This document shows, piece after piece, positions 13,374 to 22,900 of a stretch of DNA of 64,000 bases. The stretch comes from Toxotes chatareus (taxonomy: Eukaryota; Chordata; Actinopteri; Toxotidae). Below the pieces are notes generated by a model. That model made no database searches and was not told the DNA's origin. It was given only the letters and a program-made list of their open reading frames with translations. Position numbers and translations under genes: made by a program. The stretch is from NCBI GenBank assembly GCA_016801885.1, contig CM028888.1, positions 11,331,170 to 11,395,169 of the forward strand, in the 5' to 3' direction. Numbering within the stretch: position 1 is the stretch's first letter; the number at the start of each line of letters is the position of its first letter.

Positions 13374-13914
13374 AAAAGAAACCAGTAGAGAAATAAACTT
13401 ACTACTGCTAAGACACTTTACCAAGACAGGTTTTACAATTTGAGCGGGTGGATTAGTGGCATGTGGTCTCTGTGTATTAAAGAGCTGTATTTCTGCTGAC
13501 ATGAGCTCAGTCAAATATTATTCAGAAAATGTTGCCTTTTAGTGATATTCATATAGTCATAGTCATATGAATTCTTGTCTCATCCTACCTGTTTCCATAT
13601 GTGGGTACCTGTATGTTTACAAGTCTATTTGTACATGTATTTGTTGGAATGTGTTAGTTTACAAGAGTAGCTGAATTTCATTAAAAGCAATCAAAGATCA
13701 GATGCCAACTGCTGTAACTCTAACTCCACATCACTCATTGTCTGCCTCTACTTCTATAATGTTCGTCTATGAAGACATGGCTAAATATGAGCACAGCACA
13801 CACTTATAACCATAATCCAATCTTGGGGTTTTTTGTGTAAATACAAATAACTGAAAACAGAGAATAGGATTGCCATGTTTTGTTTATTAACAGTACATCT
13901 GATTGCAAGCCGTT

Positions 13915-14000
13915 GCAATTGCTTGACGTATTTTGAGTATTTGACGATTCAACAGATTATTTCAAAATGAAAATAATCAGATGTTTCAGCCCCAATATCA
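13915..14000 (-). mobile_element. Decayed hAT-like MITE end
   Basis: The minus strand reads GGGGCTGAAACATCTGATTATTTTC..., then AATCTGTTGAATCGTC. This resembles the widespread fish element that starts TAGGGCTGCAACTAACGATTATTTTC. Only one end is visible and no target duplication could be identified. Confidence 0.45.
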
Positions 14001-14138
14001 AATGTGATGCAATGAACAACTAATAATACTGTTAATACTGTTAAAGCACTGAGAGACATTGCAATTAGTTTTAATTTCAGGATTCATTTAGGTTGGTTGG
14101 TTCTGCATGATGGTGTTGTAGTTTGTCATTACCAAGAA

Positions 14139-16850
14139 CTACTGAAAAAATGTAGGAAATGTCATGTAGTTCTTCATGTGGGGTAACACCATGAGGGCTT
14201 CTCCATTCTTTGTCTCATCTGTTACCAGCTCTAACAGGCCCTCGGCTACCTCAGACACGCTGAAAGAAAAAGGTACAGTCATTTAGCAATAGGATGTTCC
14301 CTTAGCATTAGCAGAAACATAGCTCTGACAAGGTATGAAGAGCTCAAACAGTAAACAGTGTAGATTGTGGTGGATTACATGCATGCATAGTTTTCCTGTG
14401 AATCCCTTGTACTTATGTAGCCAGTCTGAATCAAGCGAGGGAATGTAAAAACTATTCTGCAGAGAGATAATTGGTGAATTAAAAAAAATAAAAAATACAG
14501 GCTATAACACTAATAAAAGCTTAACAACTATAACTTTCACAAAAAATACCTACTTTAACACCCCTTTGTCTACAAATTGTTGGGTTGCATCAGCCAGGTG
14601 GGAGAATTGTCCCAGTCTATCTAAAATGGCGGAGAAGAGGTCAGTCTGGACAAAAGTTGGGCAAAGAGCGTTGAAACGTATACCGTAGCCTGAGGCAGAG
14701 GAGGCAGCCTGGTAAAAGATGCACACATATACACACAATTAGTCTGTTCATCGAATTAGCTGACCAGAAGAGCTATTTGTAAAATACAAGAATTAAAATA
14801 AAAAGAAAGTAAAGATGATGTTTTCTTACTGCCATGGCTCGAGTAAAGCCAATCACCCCGTGCTTGCTGGCTGTATAGACAGGACAGCTCAGCAGTGGGC
14901 CAAGACCTGTAAGATGTGGGTGATATTAGTCAAAATTAAGATTGAAATTTTCAAAATTCATAAAAAATTAAATCTATACACATATAAAATACCGTTTCTG
15001 TCTCTGTACTTAGTGCTTGGGGAGATAGAAAGAAACGCCTCCTTGCCATTTCTCTTTTACAAACTTAAAAAAAAAAAAAATTATTGTGGGCCATACCTGC
15101 AAGGGATGCTGTGAGCACAATGACCCCTCCTCGACCTCCAGTCAACTTGTTCATGTACTCCAAAGCCAGGTAGGTCACTCTGATAACACCAGTCTACATC
15201 AAATAATTATTTTTGATTGCTACAGCAGAAAACACATTTCTTTCTCTTCTCAGAAAATATGTAATAATAATGAGACAATAATCATGCCATGTTATGACTC
15301 TCATTCTAAGGACTTAGGAGTTTTGCCTGGTAAAGGTGTTGATCCATGAAGATTTTTTTAGATAACAAGTAGCAACCTGAATAACAGCAGACTGTAAATT
15401 CTTACGAGGTTTATGGAGACAGTTTTTTCCCACTTGCTCTCATCCAAGATGCCAGCATTGTTGCACAGGATGTCAATTCCTCCAAAGGTTTCTACAGTTT
15501 TCTTCAAGGCAGCTTGAGAATAGAAAATAACACATATGTCAACTTTTCATTTTACAACCCAGATAGGTAGGTTACAGCTCTGTAACCCACTCAGACAGCA
15601 GAACTATTTTTAATTAGGCAAATGCATGCATTCATTTAAAACATTCTGTAGTGCTACTTACTCTACCTTGAAACAACTTGATACAGTTTACCAGCGTGTC
15701 CTGCGTTTCATTACTGGATAGAAATATCCTACTTATCATTGTGTAATACATAAAAAAGTAGACCGATCCTCACTTGCAAAAAGAAGACAACAATGCACTA
15801 CTATTGCTATTTATAAATAAATCCTTCTAAAATTGTCTCAGTATCTCACAGCTCTTTTCAGATCTAAAACTACGGTGCATCAGATCAGATCCCTGGACAG
15901 GCTAACTCTCAAAATGTTAATGAAAGGACTTTTTTTCTTTTTTTTTTGTAAATGTTTGCGTGACTGGCTGTATTTTCCTGTGTCCTATCTCTGTTCTTGC
16001 AAAAGAGGTCTTGATATCAATGAGAGTAATTAATTAACCATAACCACCTCTCCCCTAAACTTAATCATGCTGTAATTGCCACACACAGTGTAAAGTGTAC
16101 ATTTAAAAATGTCAACACTTGGTGTTTGTGTTACCTTTGATCTGCTCCTCTGACTCAACATCACAGTTCAGGAACAGAGTTCTTTCTTGTCCATACTGTT
16201 TGTCGAGGGCTTCCTTTAAACTCTTCCCAGAGGTTTCATTCACATCCAGGAGGACTACCTGTATAGGTGAAGATAGGTCACAGAACTAGACAGGGGAACA
16301 TCTCCATGCTTTTCGTGGCTGCATTTTTGGTCTGTTTCCAGAGACGGACTATAATATAGAGCAGTATTTCATGCATTTACTTCTGCATTGGGCACAGACA
16401 AACTGCAGGCACAAGCTGCAGATGCAATACTCTTTCAAAAGTAGTCAATTTATCACTTTTATAGTTCACAAAAAGATTAACTGTAATATTTTAAAAGGAT
16501 ATGATACAAAACAGAAAAGTATAACCCATTTTTTGTATGCCACATTATTCTTTTCAATCAACTGCAATTATTAAATGAAAATTGCTCTCTCATTATTAAA
16601 TGTTATTGTGAAGACAGTGTCAAAAACTGTTGGCTTTTTGCTTATTAACGTGACTGTAATCCTGCAAGAATGCACAATAAGCATAAATAGGAACACACAA
16701 AATATCACACACGCACAACTTGTTTTGCTATCTTGCATAACTGAGGCAAAACTTTACCTTGGCACGGTTTTGTAGAAGTATCTCTGTTATTGCTTTTCCT
16801 ATCCCCATTGCTGCCCCGGTAACTACTGCGATTTTACCGTTTAAAGCCAT
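14139..16850 (-). CDS. hpgd: 15-hydroxyprostaglandin dehydrogenase-like, copy B (inverted paralogue), seven coding exons
   Basis: In transcript order the coding exons are 16758-16850, 16135-16258, 15406-15512, 15097-15193, 14830-14906, 14554-14708 and 14139-14259. Exons 1-5 match copy A in length (93, 124, 107, 97, 77 bp). Exon 6 is one codon shorter and exon 7 one codon longer, so the product is again 257 residues. Exon 1 differs from copy A at only two residues (Asn4, Arg29). Asp36, NNAG, Asn107, Ser138, Tyr151 and Lys155 are all kept, so an active SDR is likely. Differences include Cys148 (also in A), Thr184 in place of the glycine of the SDR 'PG' motif (CPTF instead of CPGF), and a diverged C-terminus ending TFPTFFQ. 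The 5' leader just before the ATG resembles that of copy A, so the duplication included upstream sequence. Introns are mostly shorter than in A. No stop or frameshift was seen, so it is a gene and not a pseudogene. Substrate and expression are unknown. Confidence 0.85.
15663..16060 (+). mobile_element. Decayed non-LTR retrotransposon (LINE) ORF2 C-terminal fragment
   Basis: This lies in hpgd-B intron 2, antisense to that gene. The + strand encodes pieces such as QLDTVYQRVLRFITG and LTALFRSKTTVHQIRSLDRL. These resemble the region after the reverse transcriptase in fish LINEs (consensus-like LDTVYHAALRFITG ... SSHHTRSQDWLTL). Frames are broken by stops and shifts. The clade (L2/CR1-like or other) cannot be settled here. 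Confidence 0.6.
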
Positions 16851-17556
16851 TTCAGTTGTTCAGAGTAGAAAGGAGGAAGTTAGCAGCAGGGTCCCTGCAA
16901 GAAAACTTGAAGTGCTGGATCAAGTGAAGTTAGTGTGCTTTTACACAGACAATCTGTTTAAGTCAGCTGGCAAAGTGAATTTAGTTAAACATAAACCAGA
17001 CAAACCAGTTTCAGTGACTCTCATTTTATCAGTCATGGTTAAACTAATAAAAAAAAAATTAAACAGGTAAAACAGTAGGATTAGAAAAATTAAACAAGCA
17101 GAATACAATTCAAACCAATGTGTTTTGCATTTAAGGTACCTTTTCCATTACAATATGTATTTATTCATAGTTACAGTGAGACAACAGTGCTATCATGAAG
17201 TTTAACTGGAAATTATACTATTAACCCCTACAACTTACATCTAGCATTATGTTCTAATGTTCTTTAGATGAAAACATTAGAAAAACAATACTGGAAGTTT
17301 CCAGTATTGTTTCCAGGTGTAACTACTAAAGTGGTCGGTGAGTGTATATCCAGTCTGGATCTACTCAAATTAGCCTTTCACGTTGTCACGGCAGGGCCAT
17401 CGTGTTAACACTATCAGTATTCACCTCTGTCTCTGACAAAATCAGCTGCCAGCCTCGATACAGATAAAGGCTCGTCTAATTTCTCAGTAGGCTCTTTTTT
17501 TTTTTGTCCCCGACAATTTCGTCAAAAGAGCTATTACCAAACCACCTCTCGGCTAC
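16851..17556. other. Presumed 5' leader/promoter of hpgd copy B and spacer to the tRNA gene
   Basis: The first ~70 bp upstream of the copy B start codon resembles the leader of copy A. No TATA box could be assigned. A perfect 13-bp-arm palindrome lies at 17284-17311. Nothing else was recognised. Confidence 0.4.
17284..17311. repeat. Perfect short palindrome with 13-bp arms
   Basis: AACAATACTGGAA and TTCCAGTATTGTT are exact reverse complements separated by two bases. It lies upstream of hpgd copy B and just before the tRNA genes. Confidence 0.85.
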
Positions 17557-17628
17557 TCCTCGTTAGTATAGTGGTAAGTATCCCCGCCTGTCACGCGGGA
17601 GACCGGGGTTCGATTCCCCGACGGGGAG
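17557..17628 (+). tRNA. tRNA-Asp (anticodon GTC)
   Basis: This 72-nt tRNA gene has no intron. The acceptor stem TCCTCGT pairs with ACGGGGA (17621-17627) and the discriminator base is G17628. The anticodon stem CCCGC/GCGGG encloses the loop CTGTCAC, with anticodon GTC at 17590-17592. The B box GGTTCGATTCC is at 17607-17617. A T-run starts a few bases after the gene, as expected for a Pol III terminator. It lies between hpgd copy B and znf346. Confidence 0.95.
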
Positions 17629-18279
17629 GATATGTTTTTGTTTTGTTTTTTTCTTGCACAATTTACTACGTCCAGTGCTGTGGATGAAGTTTTCTGTTTG
17701 TTGGTAGTTGGCCACGGCTGTGTAAGCGTGGGTTGTGAAGAATGTCGTTAGTCGGTGTAAATTTGGCAATTTAGGCAGCCCATTAACAGTAACAGCAGCA
17801 CCATCTACAGTAACAGCCGTGTGCATCATCGCAAGTACTAGTTTACAGTTTATGTAGTCCATCACAAACTCATTCCCCCCAAAAGCTAGTCATAATAATT
17901 AGCCTCCTTTAGCTATTAACATCAGCAACAAATTTAAAGACTTGCGGCGGAGTTAAGCACAGCATTTTCCCTAACATGTTGATACCAATTTAAGATAATC
18001 GTTCTCAGCCTACAGTGGCACACAGACTAGCTAACGTTAACATTTAACGCTAATGTCGCTAATATATAGTAAAATTAACTATCACAACACAACTTTCTAG
18101 CCTCACATAAAGCCAAAAAAGACCTTTTGGCTGACATGGCCGCCGAAATACCGCAAAACCTACCGCACCTGTGTCCATCACCGCAGCCAGGTACAGCTAT
18201 GGCTATTGCCACAACTGCCATCTTAACAGCATGTGCTAACGCTGAAACCTTTTTTGATCTTTTCAAGAAAGAAAATATT

Positions 18280-18352
18280 TGTTTCCGCCCGGTTTCGAAC
18301 CGGGGACCTTTCGCGTGTTAGGCGAACGTGATAACCACTACACTACGGAAAC
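18280..18352 (-). tRNA. tRNA-Val (anticodon AAC)
   Basis: This is a 73-nt intronless tRNA gene read on the minus strand. The acceptor stem GTTTCCG pairs with CGGAAAC and the discriminator is A. The anticodon loop is CTAACAC, with AAC at 18319-18317. The B box GGTTCGAAACC is canonical. A TTTT run follows within about ten bases as terminator. It points toward the tRNA-Asp gene about 650 bp away. Confidence 0.95.
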
Positions 18353-19090
18353 TGTTGATACTATTTCTGCAATATGTATAATCATTGCTGATCTACGGTG
18401 ATGAGCGTAAGGAAGGAAATCGTGTTATTGTTACGTGTCGACAATAACTGCCAACTTTGAGGAATGGGCAATATTAAATAAAACAAAAATAATTATTACT
18501 TTGATGAATTGAGTGACACTTATTATACGGGCGCTCTCTCCAGCAGCTCTACTCTCTGTTATGTGTGCGTGTCTGTACCATTGATGGCTATTTGTCTCCA
18601 CCAACTGGCTGACGCACGTTCAGCGGAAACACTGGTACACACTTCTTACTACATGTGGCAATGGCAGTGGACACAGATGAGAAGAACCTGGAAACACTAG
18701 ACTTCTTTGAAGGCGGGGGGCAGGAGAAGATCGGGTTATATTTCAAGGCCTGAATAACTGCATTGCCAAAAGCTGCGTCATGTGATATCATTGCAGCCTA
18801 CAGGCCAGGGCATTTGCAGAGCCAAACTGCTAACACATGTCAGCAAACAACAAAATTTTCTTTCACCATACTGTCTGACATGCTCAGTAGTGTCACTAAA
18901 GCTGCGTAGGCTCCGACATATCTGAGTGACTTTAGTAAAACGAGTAAGCAACTTGACAAGGAGCTGAGAGACAAGGCATTTGTAGTATGTGGCACTTTTC
19001 AACGTCTCACTTGACTTAGTGGTGCATTCGGTGGGGGAAACATCCGACATACCTATCTTCATTCAGTGCAGCCAAAGTGGAACCGGGTTG
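18353..19090. other. Unassigned DNA with broken protein-like stretches
   Basis: A frame around 18658-18750 gives a plausible-looking peptide (contains DEKNLETLDFFEGGG), but it has no recognisable family, start context or splice sites, and stops follow. It may be remains of a retroelement linked to the LTR-like block that follows, or chance. Confidence 0.3.
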
Positions 19091-19466
19091 TGTAGTACAT
19101 GTGGTGGGGAATACTCCCTTGCTCAAGGTAGAGCTGCTGAATGCAGCCTTGAGCCAGCCCCTCCCAACTCCACCTAATCAGGGTGGGGCTATGTAAGACA
19201 CCTGCCTGTGAGTTAACACACAGGGACACTATAGACCGCACCGTTTGCTGTGAGATTGGTTTTACTGCACCAAAATTTTAGTAGTGGTAGCACCCCTAGC
19301 CCTCCTTTGTGTATTCTGCTAAGATAAATTGTAATTAAGTACATTTCAACTATTTCATTAAGTTGTGAGGATTTTTTTTCATCTGTTTGTAACCTTCTCT
19401 TTCTTTTCCAGCAGTTCCAGTCCCTGCTAGTTTTTTTTTTTTTTTATTTTTTTTTTTATTAAATGC

Positions 19467-19505
<39 letters not shown>

Positions 19506-19852
19506 CGTCTCTGCCTCAGTAATGTACCAGTGTGTCTTTTACTTTTACCAAGTATTTATGTTAGTTATTTCCTGGGGCGCAAGTCCCCATGGCGTTGTCG
19601 GTAATTTCAATCCTCCCCTTGGTGTCCCTCGCCACATAAAGGATTTCAAATGATGGCTGACCAAGAAGGTCTTCATATTCTTCCTCTGCATTCTTCTGAG
19701 CAGAACTCTGAGCATTGACTTGTGCTGTGCGCTTTATTCTACTGTACTTGTATTATTACTTAATATTTCTTGGTTTACTGTGAATAAAGAGCTTAAATTA
19801 TCTTGTATTATATTGCTTATTGAAAAAAATGCATATATATTCAGTCACTACA
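19091..19852 (+). mobile_element. Candidate solo LTR of a retrotransposon
   Basis: The block starts TGTAGTACATG and ends CAGTCACTACA, giving TG...CA ends inside a perfect 6-bp inverted repeat (TGTAGT/ACTACA). It contains AATAAA at 19783-19788, about 65 bp before the 3' end, as in the R-U5 part of an LTR. It also contains poly-T and an AT microsatellite (19463-19492). I see no 4-6 bp target duplication and no second LTR, so the call is tentative. It ends 93 bp before the znf346 start codon. Confidence 0.4.
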
Positions 19853-19903
19853 GTAATTTTTAGTGGGAGACAGCAACGCACTAAACCTGGTCTAGCAAAA
19901 GCA

Positions 19904-19912
19904 GCGCATGCG
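19904..19912. promoter_or_regulatory. NRF1-like site in the presumed znf346 promoter
   Basis: GCGCATGCG is the palindromic core of the NRF1 consensus. It sits 33 bp before the znf346 start codon, and no TATA box is evident. Such sites are common in promoters of broadly expressed genes. That this one works is an inference. Confidence 0.4.
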
Positions 19913-19944
19913 TATTGAGACACCGCTGGTTGAGAGTAGGAATT

Positions 19945-22900
19945 ATGGCCGTCGTGATGCAGACGGAGGACTTTCCTTACTTACCTTCGGGGCCGGCGGA
20001 GGGTATGGCCTTTTCCCTGCTAATTTAATCCTTATAATAGTACAATGTGTCGGTGCTCCTGGTCACAGCTGAGATGAATCTGGCACAAAAGACCAGTGTT
20101 GCCGCTACATTTTTGCAAGCTAACGTTAGCCGGCATTGCAGCTTGAGCAGAGTGGGTTTGCTAAAATATGCTAAGCTAAGCTAAGATAGCCGTAGCCGCT
20201 TCGGCTCCAAGGTCGATGAGAGCATGTCTGCATCCAATTCAGGTTCAGAGTGACTGAGAATCAGTCTGTCTGCTTGTCGACCAGTGGAGACTGAGGGAGG
20301 CATCTTCAGGCTTGGTTCATCAGACGTGCATGTTTTAGATGAAATACGGTTTGCATTACAATCCTGGCTTTGGTCCTGTACTTGGCGTTAGATGTTACTT
20401 CTGAACTTTTGAATGGACACTATAGGAGCTAAACTTTGTATGAGTTGTCTCAATGCAACGTCTCAGTATGGCTGTAAGCTTTTTTTTGAGTGGACCACAG
20501 TTACTAATTTCATCTATTTTTTAACTGCCATTGCATATTACTGATATGATGGTTTTAGTGATGCCAAAACAAATTGCACAAGAAGAAGAAATACTGTCCC
20601 CAGCAGCTAATAAAGGCTCTGTGGCGTGAGATATAATAAAGTAGATATTATCTTGAATTCTGATTAATCCTAATTTTCAGATCTTTTCTTGAGGCTACAT
20701 TACAGACATGGTTTAAAGTGTTGGTACCCTTACATCTCCTTGAAACAGTTTTCCATTCGTCTTGAAAAGTGCTGAAATTAAATGCCTTTTTGTTATGCAT
20801 ACCAGCATACTTTTGGTTTGCCGTAGAATAAAACAAAGAAGCCACAAAAAGTGTAATTCTCTTATTTTTCAAAGATCTTTTAAAATGGTTTGGACAAAAT
20901 TATTGGTACTCCTCAAAAGTATTGTAAGTAAGGGGATTGTTGTCAGATTTCAAGCAGTTTTGTCTTCAGTTAGTATCACAGATGTTTTCAAGCATATACT
21001 TGGTCTTTCAACAAAGTGTTCATCCATGTTCAGTGCACCACACTGAACGTGGATGAGAGAAAGAAAAGAGTTGTCAGAGGAGATAAGGAAGAGGATATTT
21101 GCCATCTCCAAGCAGCTTGATGTTCCTGTGACCAATGTTGAAGAGGTTTAAGATCCATGGGACTGTGGCCAACCTCCTTGGATGTGGCTGCAAGAGGAAA
21201 ATTACCCCCCACATGAACAGAAGGAGAGTGTATATGGTAGAAAAAGACTCAAGAAAATCTTCAAGCTGGTCTCCAAAATCAAGCTAAAGCAGTGTCTGGT
21301 CACAACCCCACTCTGAAACATAGAGGGGGTTATGTTATGCAGTTGCTTTGTTGCATCTGCGCAGGGCAAAATTAAATCAGAAGATTATCAGAGCACTCTG
21401 GAGCAAAACATTCTTCCCAGTGTCAGAGAGCTGTCTCAGTCACAGGTCATGCATCCTCCAACAGGATAAAGCTTATATCTAAAAGCAGCCAAGAATGGGT
21501 TAGAAGAAAACACTGGATCGCAATTAGATCTCTTCCTGAAATCGTTCAGCCCTAGTCAGAATGATTTTAGGAAAAGATCTAATTGTGATTTTTCTGGCAG
21601 ATATTGCAATTTTGATTTGATTCGCAATTTTCTTCAGATCAAGATTCAGTGCAATATTCACTATGTACAGTAACATTTACAAACATGACAGAAAATTACA
21701 TCATATCATTAAATGCCATTATTCTAATGCAAGAATGAAAACTAAAGTTAAGAATTGATTTCAAATGTATTTAAGAAACATGCATGTACATTCTATGAAG
21801 TCCTTGACCAATGGCAGTTATTTTTCTATTTTCGCTAGACTTTTCACAAGACTTTTTTGACATGCAAATACCTGTGGTGATTTTTCAAGTGCCGGTATAA
21901 ATTGGTTGTGTTTCTGCTGGATGTTGCAACTTTAGTGCAACAGGTTTTGCACAGTATCTGTTTCTGGTGCACGTCTGCAGCCTCAAACCCGAAATACTCC
22001 CAAATGACCGACATGCTGTAACTCCACTTCTGGTCCAGCTGAAGCCATTTCAGAAATTAAGGTGCAGGTGGAGCAGGTTATACTGATTGCGTTAGCGTGA
22101 CCTGTCCACGAGCAGCATGCTGCTTCTGATTGGTGAGCTTGGCAGGTAGGGAGATGGCATGTATGTGTAAAATAGTTGATACAGCAGATCCTGGGTCAGT
22201 TAGGAGCACTGCAAAAAAAACCCAGCAGCTTTGGCGATCACATGATCACGTTGTCTGAAATCACAGTTTTGATCAGAAAACGATAAATCATTCAGCCCTA
22301 GTTCTAACATGGCCTGCTATGAGTCCTGTTCTTAATCCAATAGAATGTCTATGGAAAGAGCTGAAACTCTGAGGTGGGAAAAGGAATATTTGGCTACACG
22401 TCCCAATATTTTTGTCCATGCCATTCTCATTTATTGTATTGTTTAAAATAATATGCTACATCAGAAATCAAAAGCAACATGTCTGTGCTATTAAATATGG
22501 AGTAGAGAATAGTGGATGTCAGTTACTCTGTTAGAGTCCTGTCATGTTTGAATAAATCTGTGCCAAACATTTATCTAACAGACGCCTACATCTGGTAACC
22601 TGTTAAAACTTTAACAGGAAGATGAGGCCTAAATTAAACAGTGCTCATACAAAAAAACTAAGCAAATAAAAGACACCATGACATGTCATGCTTCTACAGT
22701 TTACTTTTAAACCAAATCAGATCTCCTGACTTGGCTTAATCATATCTGTGTAATGCATCACCAGCTATTTTTGACATATGTCGCTTTTAGTTGACTCAGT
22801 AAGTCAACTCAATTTCCAGATCGTATAAGCCAAGAATAATGACTCAGACTCACAGTTAGGCCTAAAACATGCTTCTGTGTCTGGGATTATGTTGATCACA

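Larger units (their letters stand above)
12441..14138. other. Convergent intergenic/3' UTR space between the two hpgd copies
   Basis: About 1.7 kb separates the two stop codons, so the 3' UTRs face each other and may overlap. It contains a 191-bp hAT-type MITE (12816-13006), a CA repeat (13351-13373) and a decayed hAT-like fragment (about 13915-14000). ATTAAA near 13680 could serve as a poly(A) signal for copy A. No exon is seen. Confidence 0.55.

Noticed and set aside
18658..18750. Protein-like stretch upstream of the LTR-like block
   Set aside because: Reads as a plausible peptide but has no family match, no start context and stops right after; kept only as unassigned DNA.
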